From Zeugodacus cucurbitae (taxonomy: Eukaryota > Arthropoda > Insecta > Diptera > Tephritidae): a stretch of 64,000 nucleotides of DNA. A program made the translations under genes and the position numbers. Below the pieces are notes generated by a model that did no database searches, was not told the DNA's origin, and saw only the letters and a program-made list of their open reading frames with translations. Location of the stretch: positions 37,653,501 through 37,717,500 of the forward strand of contig NC_071667.1 of assembly GCF_028554725.1 (NCBI RefSeq), written 5' to 3'. Shown one piece after another: positions 1 through 11,129 of the stretch; position 1 is the first letter of the stretch, and every line of letters starts with the position of its first letter.

Positions 1-342
1 TGTAGCGGTAATTTTTTGGTGTTCGAACTAGATATAGTGATTTTATACTAATATATTGTTCATTTTGAATATATTCATTTGAATAATATTCTACGGTTGA
101 TTTAAAAAAATTCTTCAAATACAAAGTTTGATTTCGTGAATCGCGTGATAAAATTATAATAATTATTTTTATAATATGAAAAAACGAAGATAGTTTTTAA
201 TAAAAAAAGAAGTGAATTGTGGCAATTAGTGAAATTCAAGCAAAATTAAAAATTTCCCAAAAAAATTCGTATAAAACAACGAACGAAAAATGCTCAGTTA
301 CCATTAAAAACAATTCATTTTATTTCAGATTAAGTATTTTTA
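1..342. other. AT-rich flank, nothing recognised
   Basis: This stretch is AT-rich with homopolymer runs. I see no convincing coding region, repeat terminus or RNA gene. It ends with the A that flanks the Helitron 5' terminus. Confidence 0.5.
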
Positions 343-822
343 TCTATACTAATATTATAAAGAGGAAATGTTTGTTTTTTTGTTTGTTTGTGTCGAATAG
401 GCTCCGAAACTACTGAACCGATTTGAAAAATTTCTTCACTGTTGGAAAGCTATACTATCCCTGAGTGACATAGGCTATATTTAGTTTAAAAAAAAATAGG
501 GTTCCTTACCAAAACTCCGATAATGTAAAAAAAATACCAAAAAACTTTCTTTAATCGCGAATGCTGCGAAAACGATTGAAGATATAACAAAGTGATGTAC
601 TACAATTTTGTAGAACTTATCATTATCTACAGAAAATGTCGCGACATCATATCTCTAACTATTATAGTTTTGTCACAATAAGCGATTTTATATAAAAAAT
701 TAATTAAAATACCACTACTTGAAAAGGCTCTTTATTTATACCTTAGTATTAATCCTTATCGAAAAAAATGATTTATTATTTAAGATCGCTTCAAAACCTT
801 TATATAACTTTTTGAATTATTA

Positions 823-1287
823 TGCCCGGTTTCACAGTAAGTGCTTAGGTTGTGCTTAAGATAAAACAGAAATATTGCGTTTTACAGTTCATACTTAAGT
901 TCTGCTTAAGTACTGAAAATGGGAGACTTAAGCAGTGCTTAAGTAACAGCTGATTTTTGTTTTGAAAATTGACTTATTTGTCAAAAAAATAAAATAAAAA
1001 TTATTTGCTGAAAAAAATTTTGGAATTTCTTGCTTTCAATGACGGTTATATGCTTTCCTGCGAGTTGCAATAGGTGCCCCCACTCGCTTGCGGTGAAATT
1101 CGGTGTCCTTTTATTGTTTCCATCCATTTCCCAGATTCTAAATTTATTCGTCGCAAAGTTATTTTTCATCAACAATAATTTCAATTTGTCAGATGCTATT
1201 TGTAAACAAATGTTTTTCATTGTGCTGCCATATATCATAATAGAATTTTATAGAAAATAAGCATCAACTGTGAAACGCACATGACTA
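823..1287 (-). mobile_element. Harbinger-like fragment with Myb/SANT-like ORF
   Basis: The left edge (TGCCCGGTTTCACAGT) and right edge (ACTGTGAAACGCACA) form an imperfect inverted repeat. The minus-strand ORF at 981-1238 (85 codons) contains NFTASEWGHLLQLAGKH followed by VIESKK, the pattern of the N-terminal helix of Myb/SANT-like proteins encoded by PIF/Harbinger transposons. The ORF ends soon after this helix, so only a fragment of the domain remains. The 3-bp flanks (TTA and TGA) do not match well. It lies inside the Helitron. The repeated CTTAAG motifs at 843-945 are subterminal repeats of this element. Confidence 0.5.
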
Positions 1288-1289
1288 CT

Positions 1290-2404
1290 GTCAACAACAA
1301 TGCTTAGCTAAGATTTTATTTGGGGTTATTTCTGAACCGATGTCACTCATTTTCATTACCAATTAGGAGAAAAAAAATTCCTCATAATTAAATTAAAATA
1401 TTTGAAAAATTGTAGTGCGATTTCGAAAATGTTTTCATAAGTGAAGCCACAGATGATATATACATATATTTGTGTAAAGTTTTATTCCGCTATCTTCATC
1501 GGTTCCTTATATATTACAAAGTGAACGAATCAGATGGAATTCAAAATTTAGTTATATGGAAAGTTGGCGTGGTTATGAACCGATTTCATCCATTTTTCAC
1601 ATGTGTCGTCACGGTGTCAAGAAATTATTATATACCGAATTTCATTCAAATCGGTCGATTAGTTCCTGAGATATGGTTTTTGACCCATAAGTGGGCGACG
1701 CCACGCCCATTTTCTATTTTGCAAAAAAATCTGAGTGCAGCTTCCATCTGCCATTTCTTATGTCAAATTTAGTGTTTCTGACGTTTTCCGTTAGTGAGTT
1801 AACGCACTATTAGTAATTTTCAACCTAACCTTTGTATGGGAGGTGGGCGTGGTTATTATCCGATTTGTTTCATTTTTGGACTGTATAAGGAAATGGCTAA
1901 AAGAAACGACTGCAGAAAGTTTGGTTTATACAGCTCTATTGGTTTGCGAGTTATATACAAAAAACCTATTTGGAGGCGGGGTCACGCCCACTTTTCAAAA
2001 AAAATTACATCCAAATGTGCCCCTCCTTAATGCGATCCCATGTTCCAAGTTTTATTTTCATAACTTTATTTGTGGCTTAGTTATGACACTGTATAGGTTT
2101 TCGGTTTCCTCCATTTTGTGGGCGTGGCAGTGGACCGATTTTGCCCATTTTCGAAAGCAACCTCCTCAGGGTGCCAAGGAATATGTGTTCCAAGTTTCAT
2201 TAAGATATCTTAATTTTTACTCAAGTTATCGCTTGCACGGACAGACGGACGGACAGACATCCGGATTTCAAATCCACTCGTCATCCTGATCATTTATATA
2301 TATATAACCCCATATCTAACTTTTTTATTTCTTGGTGACACAAACAACCGTTATGTGAACAAAACTATAATACTCTGTGCAACATGTTGCGAGAGTATAA
2401 AAAT
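1290..2404 (+). repeat. Family F dispersed repeat, copy 1
   Basis: This copy of an abundant family contains the internal motif GTGGGCGTGG followed by CCGATT, a GACGGACGGACAGAC stretch near 2240, and the family's 3' terminus TTGCGAGAGTATAAA at about 2388-2402. Related segments occur at about 2665-2867, 3665-4096, 4840-6440, 10262-10905, 14345-14935 (reverse), 22150-24335, 24790-25125 and 56490-56725. ORFs within it are short and out of register between copies, so I do not regard it as coding. Confidence 0.6.
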
Positions 2405-2664
2405 GAATTGCTGTTCGTTTGTGCCGCAAAAAAACGAGAACGGCCAAACCGATCTGGCTAATTTTAGTCTTGAAATATTCGTGGAAGGCCAGAAAAAGAT
2501 TAGAAAGTGAGAAGATATGAAAAAATTTCGAGGAAGATAATAATAAGAGAATTTTATTCGAGTTGACAAGAAATTATAATTTGAAGGTTGTCATTGTTGC
2601 TTTGTTAAAATATTTTTGTTATTGTTCAATTGTATAAGGTTGTGTCGATAGCCCAAAACAATTT
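2405..2664 (+). other. Helitron internal segment between insertions
   Basis: The sequence resembles the non-coding interior of insect Helitrons (a stretch reading GAACGGCCAAACCGATCTGG). It sits between two family F segments and is in the same orientation as the Helitron ends. I find no intact ORF. Confidence 0.4.
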
Positions 2665-2867
2665 GTAACAAATAAGGAAAGGCTAAGTTCGGGTCCAACC
2701 GAACATTTTATACTCTCACAATTTTTTGATGTAATTTTATTACGATAACACACAATTTTACCTATATATTCGACATAAAGTCCAATAGAAAATCATCAGG
2801 TATAGTATATGAGGGCTGATGTAATTCCAGAACCAATTTCACTCATTTTCACCACCAAGGTTAACGG
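2665..2867 (+). repeat. Family F 5' end within the Helitron
   Basis: It begins with GGCTAAGTTCGGG and TATACTCTCACAA, the family F start, and runs through the CATAAAGTCC and ACCAATTTCACTCATTTTCA segments seen in the other copies. It stops abruptly where helicase-like sequence resumes. Confidence 0.55.
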
Positions 2868-3634
2868 GAATAGGGGCGACTTGGCACCTGTTAGTAGGCA
2901 AACATACGGCACATTCGGCCTTGAAATTACTCCTAAATTGCAAATGAACGAAACACCAGTCAGCAAAATCGTCAAAAATAGCGCTTTAACGAAAATTTTC
3001 CAAATATTCAAGAAGTCGTTGGAGGTACTGCACAGGACTTTAAAAGATCTTGATTGTCGATGAACGTTTTTGGTGGAGCCAGGATTCTGTTAGTAGGTGA
3101 TGTACGCCAGACTCTTCCAATTATTCCTGGATCAACTGTTACTGACGGGCTAATCGCATGCCTAAAATCATTTAATTTGTGGCGACACATAAAGAATCGC
3201 CAATTAACAACTAACATATGAGTGTATTTACAACAATACCAAATTTCGATTGTAGAAATAGTTGGCAGTTGACACCTCGATGGATTAATAGCATTTCCAA
3301 CAGATTTCTTTCACTTCATTGACTCGAAAGAGAAGTTTTCCTGACATGAAACCTCAATATGATAACCATAAATGACTGATTGAATGACCTATATTGGTGG
3401 TAAAAAAAATATCGATGATCTTAATGCGAAAATTTAGAATTTCGGTCCAAGAGAGTCGACATAGCTACTAACCAGGATGACGTAGTCAATTATACCAAAC
3501 TATTTAAAATTGCCTGTACTTTGCAATTAAAAGTAGTGTGAGTTGTAATCATGCTGCGTAGCATAAATCAACCTCGAGTAATCAATATCGTCGCCGAAGC
3601 CAAGATTGGACCAACTTAATTAATGTATACCTTA
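2868..3634 (+). pseudogene. Helitron PIF1-like helicase remnant
   Basis: Frames in this stretch give TAHSALKL (about 2905), SLEVLHRTLKDL (about 3015), and then GGARILLVGDVRQTLPIIPG followed by LWRHIKNRQLTTN (3065-3220). These match the order of the Helitron RepHel helicase: the region after the nucleotide-binding motif, then motif III (normally GDFRQ, here GDVRQ), then the WRHC-like motif. The segment that should hold the Walker B motif is missing between 3000 and 3020. Frameshifts and stops make it non-functional. It ends just before the 3' hairpin, as expected. Confidence 0.68.
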
Positions 3635-3664
3635 GCCACAAAAACGTGTGGCCGGGTCTGCTAG
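3635..3664 (+). other. Helitron 3' terminal hairpin and CTAG end
   Basis: A 6-bp stem (GCCACA/TGTGGC) with a six-base loop is followed by CGGGTCTG and then CTAG, with T next. This is the conserved termination structure of rolling-circle Helitrons. Confidence 0.75.
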
Positions 3665-4096
3665 TGCTAAATAAACATATAAAACTATTTGGCTTTATAG
3701 CAGGCTGGTATGTTAAATGTTAATTTTTTTTTACATATTCATATTATTAAGGCAAGTAGTGATCGCTGGTCGCTTGAAAAAATTCACTGTGGTTCAAAAG
3801 ACACACCAGAAACACAATATTGGTACAAAGTTTTGTTCCGATATCTTCACTGGTGCTTAGTTTAAAGATTGCTTAGTGAACGAATCGATTAAAAATTTTC
3901 GTGTAAGGAAAGTAGGCGTGGTTGTGAACCTATTTTTAAAATATTTAAAATATGCTATTGGGATGTCAAGGAAATGTTATAAATCCAATCTCGTTACTAA
4001 TGGTCGAGTTTAGTTTAGTTTTTGGTGCTACATACAACCGTTATGAGAACAAAACTATATTACTATCTTTTCAACATGTTGCGAGAGTGTAAAAAC
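3665..4096 (+). repeat. Family F repeat, copy 2 (3' half)
   Basis: It contains the GTTCCGATATCTTCACTGG, GTAGGCGTGGTTGTGAACC and ACAACCGTTATGAGAACAAA segments of the family and ends in TTGCGAGAGTGTAAA at about 4080-4095. Confidence 0.55.
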
Positions 4097-4839
4097 AAGA
4101 ACAGAATCGAACCATGATGACTATGTTGTGGAACACCTAAAAGGACATAAATTGAATCTGAAAAATGTTATTAAATATCCTTCGTTGTGTTCTAGTACTA
4201 AAATAAGAAAATACCCATGAAGAAATCTGTGCCGAAGATCAGAAGATCCTGTTTTTTAATACTTGATTGGTTTTCCGGTTTAAAAATTCAACTAAAGTTG
4301 TTAGTGTAGATTTCCCTAAACAAAATTCATGATAAGAATATAAAATTAATTAAATCGATCTGAGCTAACTCCTTAAAAAGTTTAGGTATTGCTGACTTGC
4401 TTTTGGTTGGCTATTACTCAATATTTTTATAGATGACCTAAATACGCTTTTATACACTTGAATTTTAAGGAAGCTGAGGGAATCAACATTTTAAACATAT
4501 TTTAGTGATTTATGGCGTTTACTTTAGAAATGGTTGGTGCATTAATTATATTAATCGGATAAAATCACCCGTTTTCTCTGACAGAACTAGAGGATCATAC
4601 CTGACAACAGAAAATATTGAAGCTTTATTAACGTAGACTACGAGTAATTTTAATAACTTATCGAAGTTGTTCGGAATTAAACTAATTTGGTTAAAACCCA
4701 ACAATAGATATTTCTTCTAAAAACCACTTACCATAATCATTATAATCATTATAAGTGTGTGAAAATTTGAGGTCCTAGCTTAAATTAATGTTTAATTTCC
4801 AATTACTTATGTTTTTAATTTTTCCATTATTTTTTTCTA
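4097..4839. other. No recognisable feature
   Basis: AT-rich unique-looking sequence. No ORF with family resemblance and no terminal repeats were seen. Confidence 0.4.
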
Positions 4840-5429
4840 ATTTTGAGATCGACGATGGGGGGATTGTTAAAATCATATCATAAATTTGTTCATTTCGATT
4901 TGATTTAAAAGGACATGCAACAATAATACCAAAAAACTTAATAAAAACATGCTTATTTCGAGTACATCTCTCGAAATTTATTAATTTAATTGTATTAAGA
5001 TAATCTGAGAGATTTACTGATATTTTCGGTAAAGAAATGGTCACGAACACTGAAGTCAAATTTTCGGTATCGGAGACCTTAAAAACTTATAGTCCGATTT
5101 CGATGATGGTGATAGACGGGCATTGGCACACTATAAGTGCAATATTTGTGCAAAGTTTCATACCGTTATCTTCAGTGGTATTTAATTAATATATTGTAAA
5201 GTTAACGAATCAGATGGACTTCACGATTGTGGGATATGGAAAGTAAGCCTGGTTCTAACCCGATTTCTCCCATTTTACAATATCATTGGGATGTCAAGTA
5301 AAGTAAATAAATCGAATATCTTTAGAAACGGTCGAGTAGTAGCAATATTCATTTCAAATTTTGTATAGAAGTTTGAGTGCAACCATCTGCATAGAAATTT
5401 GAGGTTTCTGGTGATTTTCCTTACTGAAT

Positions 5430-5731
5430 AAAAGCACTTTTATTAGTTTACCACATAACTTTTGTATGGAAAGTAGGCGTGATTATACTCCGTTTTTTTT
5501 TTTTAATTTTTAATCTACATATTGAAGTGCCGAAAGGAACTGTCTCCAGAAAGTTTGGTTGATATTGAACTTTTAAACTTTTAAAAAAGTAAAAGCACTT
5601 GTATTAGTTTACCACATAACTTTTGTATGGAAAGTAGGCGTGATTATACTCCGTTTTTTTTTTATTTTCAATCTACATATTGAAGTGCCGAAAGGAACTG
5701 TCTCCAGAAAGTTTGGTTGATATTGAACTTC
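5430..5731 (+). repeat. 161-bp tandem duplication in family F
   Basis: The segment beginning AAAAGCACTTTTATTAG at 5430 recurs at 5591 (AAAAGCACTTGTATTAG). Each copy continues through the GTAGGCGTGATTATACTCC motif and ends with AGTTTGGTTGATATTGAACT. The two units differ mainly in poly-T length and a few bases, so the duplication is fairly recent. Confidence 0.85.
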
Positions 5732-5984
5732 TCTAACTCCAATCACTATAATCCACAAAAAACTTTGAGTTATAGAATTTTCATTACAACATACAATTTT
5801 TTAAAAAGGTTTAAAATATAGATTTACCCACAGTTTTAGTTATTTACTTCGCAACAAGTTTTATATAAATACATTAAAACAAGAATTCTGTAACTTTGTT
5901 TGTTGCAATTTGCTATTGTTTGACCCTTGACGTCTGTATCCCATGCCTTTCTATCTATCTATATTTGTAATATCATACTTTTTG

Positions 5985-6247
5985 TTCGCCTCCATACGAA
6001 TATAGGGACTCCTTTAAAATTGGTCCTTGAAATTTTAAATTTTGTATCATGCTCGGTTCGAAAAGTTCGATTTATGGAAAGAAATTTGTATGAAAGTTGC
6101 CTTCTATTGCCAATTCAAGAGTTCGAGTTATGGAGAACTTCGAATTAGGAAAGTTTGAGTTATGGAAGGAGATTTGTATGAAATTTGATTTCTAAACCAT
6201 TGAAAAATTCCAATAATGGAGATCTTCGAGTTATGGAAGTTCCACTG
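5985..6247 (-). mobile_element. Tigger/pogo-like terminal fragment
   Basis: The right edge, read on the minus strand, is CAGTGGAACTTCCATAACTC next to a TA dinucleotide (6248-6249). This is the form of a pogo/Tigger terminal inverted repeat. Within it, TTCGAGTTATGGA recurs several times as subterminal repeats. The same terminus occurs at 13765 on the plus strand. No transposase coding is visible. Confidence 0.5.
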
Positions 6248-6440
6248 TATATGCAAACAACTTAGAATGTGAGCCTCTGCACAAAATATTATTTTTATAA
6301 CTTTATTTAAGGCTTACTTATGGAATTTTGTATTGTGGGCGAACTACAATATCTATCTACAATACATTATCTTCTTCCTATGCTGCCAAGGAACAAGGGT
6401 ACCAAGTTTTGAAGAAAGATAAATTCTACATAAATAAGTT

Positions 6441-7070
6441 CTAATAACTTATATTTATATTCGGCTGACACACTTTTTACCTCATCAATAAACTTATCAA
6501 CTTATCGGTTAATTCAAATGATTGATAGGCTATAGGTCCTAGCCCATTGCTGGCTGGCTTCACTTGCTCTGCTGTAAGAACTGTCAAAATGAAACGAGAC
6601 CAAATCTACTTTTGGTTCATGCGCTTAAAGTTTCAAATAGATCTACATATGTATGTTCTATTCGCCAGTGCTTTTGACGTTTGATATTGTAACTAGGATT
6701 GTCAGCTTCGGGGAAATGTACAAAATTCTATAATGTTTTGTTGCTACATTGGCACACAAAAAGTTACTACATACATATGTATTTGCCAGTATAACTAGTT
6801 AAAATGTAGAATATTAAAAAAATATGAGACATAGGGAAGGCGGAGCCAGGTATTTAATGCATCCAAACAGATATAAGCTTATTTTGATCACATATTATTC
6901 AAATATACCTTGGTTTACCTACGAGAGCAAACATAACAGGACAGTAAAACAATTTACACCACTCATGTGATACTCAATCCATCTTGAACGACCTTGAAGA
7001 TCAAGGCTTAAATGTTTTAAATGCAATTACCAAACTTAAGTGAAATACTAAAGAACCGTTAGATATGTTT
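6441..7070. other. No recognisable feature
   Basis: Low-complexity AT-rich DNA with ACATATGTAT-type simple sequence. Nothing coding is supported. It ends in a T-run next to the Jockey copy. Confidence 0.4.
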
Positions 7071-7074
7071 TTTT

Positions 7075-8206
7075 TTTTAACCCGGGTAAACCACTACATG
7101 ATATCACATCTTTTAGGCCAATATCGCTGCTCGCCAGCTCTATCGAAAGTCTTCGAGAATGTTCTCATAAAGAGGCTCAAATCAATAATAGATCGAAAAC
7201 ACCTTATACCAGTACATCAGTTCGGCTTTCGTGATCATCATTCAACAATTGACCCGGTACACCGAATCGTTAATTTCGTTGAAAATGCTATGGATAAAAT
7301 CAACGTTTGTTCGGCGGCCTTCTTAGACGTGTCCCAGGCTTTTGATAGAGTTTGGCATTCGGGTCTACTGCTGAAATTGAAATGCATGTTACCCAAACAA
7401 TATTGCGAAATAATTGCTTCCTACCTAAAAGATAGATACTTTTGCATAAAACAAGAGCTTTTTACAAGTGATATCCCCACTGACTCAAGTTATGTGATAG
7501 CGACATTTGCGGATGACACAGCCCTGTTAGCAGCAGGAGAGTCAACCTCAATATCTACAGCAAACAGCAGTCAATGCCATTACTAAATCGGCTTCCAAGT
7601 GGCGCATTAGATTGAACGATTCCAAATCAATGCACGTAGACTTTACTTAAAAAAAAACATCATACCATCTCATTTATATAAATGGTACTCCTACAACACA
7701 TCACAATAATGCTAAGTACCTAGGAATCACCCTAGATGATCCACGTTTTCAATCGAAATCAAGCTGTTTATATATAAGCCTATTTAGCTCAACTATGGGG
7801 TTGCTCAAGTCGAAACTGTATTGCCTGCATTCAGCGCTTCCAAAATAAGGTACTAAGAAGTATAGTTAATGCTCCTTGGTATGTTAGATCTGCTGACCTT
7901 CACCGCGATCTTGTGTGAATTCAGTAAAGTAGTAAAAGTAGTAAAGTAGTAAACGAAATAACCAAAATTGCTAAGACTCACGAAATGAGGCTTATACAGC
8001 ATGTAAATGAAGAGGCATCCATACTCATCGGTACTGCTGAACGAGAAAACCGACTGAAACGTAAGAGGCCTTCAGACTTAGCAAGGCAACTGTAGCAGCA
8101 AATGAATCTCTCTAACATTTAGCTTTTATTATTATTTTTAATTTATGAGAAATGAATTGTGGTTAGTATTTAATCATTGTATACTAGGTACAATTGTAAT
8201 AAAAAA
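7075..8206 (+). mobile_element. Jockey-type LINE, copy 1 (5'-truncated)
   Basis: This is the 3' third of a Jockey-clade non-LTR retrotransposon. The ORF at 7065-7586 holds reverse transcriptase motifs: HQFGFRDHHSTID, then FLDVSQAFDRVWHSG (palm aspartate) and TFADDTALLA (the FADD active site). About 30 residues between the DRYF and LFTSDIP motifs, including the PQGSVLGP region, are deleted. After the ORF stops, decayed thumb-domain sequence continues. The 3' end is AGGTACAATTGTAATAAAA, shared with the copies at 11926-13740 and 50836-55250. It encoded the enzyme that primes on nicked DNA during insertion. Confidence 0.85.
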
Positions 8207-8210
8207 CTAA

Positions 8211-8848
8211 AGTATGAAATGAACAATTTTGATTTAAATCTATATATATATAAATCTTGTGAATACTGCATAAATAGTAGTTTCGTATTTTGTTGTGCTA
8301 AGATTGCGATCATTGAACATCGTTAAATCAAATTCTTCATATAAAAATTCAATTAATTATTGATTTTTGACATTTTGACATCTTGACGAGCAGCAGTTGT
8401 AATAATGTATACAAAATATGGTAATACTATAGTATACAAAAGCGCTACAACAATGTTTTTATTAATTCTATTAACACTTTGGATTTGTTTTTTTTTTTAA
8501 CACAATATCATAGCAGCAACACAAGTCAAATGAAATATTTAAATAAATCAATTTTCCGTTTAACATTCATTTATAAAATAAATATATAAAACTCTCAATC
8601 TCGTCTGTCGCGAGAGCACGAACGAATGCCCATGCAAAGAGCTCGTATAGTATACATATATTATAAAAATACACGCGGAGTATATCTGTGTAAAATCTCA
8701 TCTGTCGCGAGAACGGCTGAAAATGCTCACCCACAAAAGTGCCCAACGCGCCATAAGAAGTTTTCACTTCAAAAATATAAAAAATATATTATTCAAAAAC
8801 AAAACCTTATAAAAATATCTTGAAATAGTAATGCAAGCAGAGTTGTTA
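8211..8848. other. No firm feature; short repeated motif
   Basis: AT-rich DNA. The motif CTGTCGCGAGA appears twice (about 8607 and 8701) about 95 bp apart, suggesting a decayed tandem repeat. No gene is supported. Confidence 0.35.
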
Positions 8849-9230
8849 CAGTAATCACCGCTTAAGTGCCACTTCTAAAGATTTAATACTTTTGAGGCAC
8901 TTAAGCGGAAAATGCACTTAAATTAATTAAGCTTAAGTGCCTCGAAGTACTTATCGAATACTTCGATCATTTTTTTCTTTTAGTATGAAAGCCACATTTA
9001 TTTCTTATTAATAACAAAAATACTTATTCATAACAATAAATATTGAAAACAAACATTACAAATATACATACGTATATGTCTTCCTTCTGACAATACTCAG
9101 TGCATTCAATGCAAAAAATATTAAAAGGCACTTAAAAGATGCAAATTGCAAACAATTTTTATTTGTGGTTTAAATATTACAGGCATAGGCATTTAAGCAT
9201 GAAAAGCACTTAAGCGTATGGCCACCACGG
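8849..9230 (+). mobile_element. pogo-like MITE (CTTAAGTGCC family), copy 1
   Basis: The left end CAGTAATCACCGCTTAAGTG follows TA, the target of Tc1/mariner/pogo elements. The right end, on the minus strand, is GTGGTGGCCATACGCTTAAG. CACTTAAG occurs repeatedly inside as a subterminal motif. There is no transposase. Related pieces lie at about 16835-16920, 35680-35877 and 56812-56990. Confidence 0.6.
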
Positions 9231-9924
9231 GCACGCTTGCAGAAGTCCAGAAGCTGAAGATAACACGTTCACCAAACTGGGTTTCAATAAATTAATTTTT
9301 GATTCGTATCCCTTTTTTTACAGCAGCAACCGCGAAAACACAAACACTGTTTCGAGAAAAACTCGTTTAAAGTTTTGAGAAGCTCTCGCCGTCGCCTGAC
9401 GCTTCCACCATAAATCGGTTATATCTTCAAGAGTTTCATTTGACATTTTAAAGGAACATTCTTGAATAGTAATAGGTTCGAATTAAATTAAAAAAAATCG
9501 AGGATTGGGGGTTCCCCTTAACTTCATCCGCAGTACTCTAGCTGTAAAAATTGTAAATTTTGAATAACTGATGATGCCGAATTGCTATTTCATACAAAAG
9601 CGTTCAAAGCGCTCATTTGGTCATTATACCTTCAAAGTACGCAAGGTCAACGAAAGCAAGTAAAGTCAGTCATCATTGGGCCTGTACCTTAAAATTCAGA
9701 AAAATATTTTGAAACTTCGTATCGTTTTTGTCACAAAAATATTGTGTGTGAAAACATTTATTTAAACTTTGTTTTAAATATCGTCGTTTTTGAACAAATG
9801 CTGTGAAATTGAAACATATACGTTTCACAATTTGGTTTATATGGGGTGTTTTAATAACGAAGTCAAAAAACATGCTTGAAAATTTGCGTCACAAGAATTG
9901 GTACATATTGTATTGCGGCGTGGC
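9231..9924. other. Decayed repeat with CCCCTTAA end
   Basis: From about 9330 to 9523 the sequence (CGAGAAAAACTCGTTTAAAG ... GGGGGTTCCCCTTAA) resembles the segment at about 52430-52660, which also ends CCCCTTAA. This suggests a TTAA-targeting MITE (piggyBac-like). The remainder shows nothing recognisable. Confidence 0.4.
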
Positions 9925-10255
9925 ATAGTGGAAGGCGCGGTCATAAGTACTTACCGTTGAGATATCGCTATAAAATGTTCAACAAAAATCTAGGAAAATA
10001 TTTTAAGTATAATATATAGTAAAAAAAGTTAACCACATCGGACTTCTAGATCCTACAAAGCACAGTAAAGCACAGTAATTGCACTTATGTGGCGTTGATG
10101 CGCAAAATTTTTCCCATGGTCATGGTCGGAGCTTCAAAACTTTCAGAGGGGCTTTGTAAAAATATTTGTGAAAGCGATAAAAGCTTAATATGCTTTGTCG
10201 ATATAGTTTCCCCCATCCAACCACCATATTACACCTATAAGAATAATATCATATC
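9925..10255 (+). repeat. Dispersed repeat G, copy 1
   Basis: It is collinear with 16925-17245: GGCGCGGTCATAA, GATATCGCTAT, AAAATCTAG, ATGGTCAT, and CATCCAACC appear in the same order in both. Both copies lie close to pogo-like or mariner sequence. No coding capacity is seen and the class is unknown. Confidence 0.6.
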
Positions 10256-10261
10256 AAACAA

Positions 10262-10905
10262 ATAAGGAAGGGTGTAACCGAACAGTATATACTCTCGCAA
10301 TGTATTTATTTAATTTTTTTATTATTATAACACATAATTTTACCCACACATTCGGCATAAAGTCTATTTGGAAACAAAAATTAGTATATATAGGCAAACT
10401 GAGTAATTCATGGACTGATTTCAACTATTTTTGCCACCTAGATACATTCTATCGAAGATTATATGCTCGGATATATGTGGTAAAGAGTCCAATGAAAGTT
10501 TGAAACCGCAAAATCAGCTATATAGGAGCTAGGGGAAGTTATGACAGATTTAACTTATTTTTGGCACGGAGACATACATATTATAATATTAGAAGGAAAA
10601 TATTCCCTCTCAAATTTCTCCAAAATATCTGAGAGGCTTACTTAAATTTTCGGTAAAAAATTTATTACAAGCACTGAGGTTCTCATGTTCGATATAAGGG
10701 GCCTTGATGTATGGTCCAGTTTCGATAATTTTTAGAAGGGCGATGCCACTCTATAAATGCTGTATTTGTGTAAAGTTCTGTGCCGACATATTCACTAGTG
10801 CTTACTTTATGTATTGTAAACATATTATTGGGATACCAGGAAAATGTTATGAACCGAATTCCATTCAAATACTTATACAAAATGAGTCATGCGAAAGCAA
10901 TTCAG
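10262..10905 (+). repeat. Family F repeat, copy 4 (5' half)
   Basis: It starts AATAAGGAAGGGTGTAACCG and TATACTCTCGCAA, followed by the CATAAAGTC and GAGAGGCTTACTTAAATTTT segments of the family. It ends without the 3' terminus. Confidence 0.6.
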
Positions 10906-11129
10906 AGTCCCAAATGATTATCGCATTTGATTTTCGAATCGAATTGCTTTTCGAATCACAATACAGAGTAGACCCCCTAATGTGCTTAAAAAATCTACAG
11001 GTGTTCATGCATTTAACTCTATTCTAGAAAGTACAGTCAGATTTGTAAGAAAACCCAGTTTGCAAATAGGAAGTTTGGACAATTTAGAGGCCAACGGTAT
11101 ACATTTTGACACAAAATCGTGAGATGTTT
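10906..11129. other. No recognisable feature
   Basis: Short AT-rich segment with a TTTTCGAATCGAATTGCTTTTCGAATC direct repeat. Nothing else is visible. Confidence 0.3.

Larger units (their letters stand above)
343..3664 (+). mobile_element. Helitron, degenerate and interrupted
   Basis: The 5' end reads TCTATACTAATATTATAAAG, the usual start of insect Helitrons. The 3' end has the Helitron signature: a hairpin at 3635-3652 (stem GCCACA/TGTGGC) followed 8 bases later by CTAG at 3661-3664. The flanking bases are A (342) and T (3665), as expected for insertion between A and T. Both ends and the helicase remnant share + orientation. Element-derived sequence lies at about 343-822, 2405-2664 and 2868-3664; the rest is later insertions (a Harbinger-like fragment and family F pieces). 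No replication-initiator (Rep) domain was found. That 5' and 3' ends belong to one insertion is inferred from orientation and the A/T flanks. Confidence 0.72.
4840..6440 (+). repeat. Family F repeat, copy 3, interrupted
   Basis: Family F segments run from about 4840, through the typical GTAGGCGTG motifs, to the AACAAGGGTACCAAGTTT stretch near 6390. The copy is interrupted by a Tigger-like end (about 5985-6247) and contains a 161-bp tandem duplication at 5430-5731. The canonical TTGCGAGAG terminus is not present. Confidence 0.45.

Noticed and set aside
1470..2289. Overlapping ORFs of 64-148 codons
   Set aside because: They lie in a family F repeat, and the corresponding frames are closed in other copies.
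8567..8823. Opposing short ORFs around CTGTCGCGAGA motifs
   Set aside because: No family resemblance; the openness is explained by short repeats and composition.
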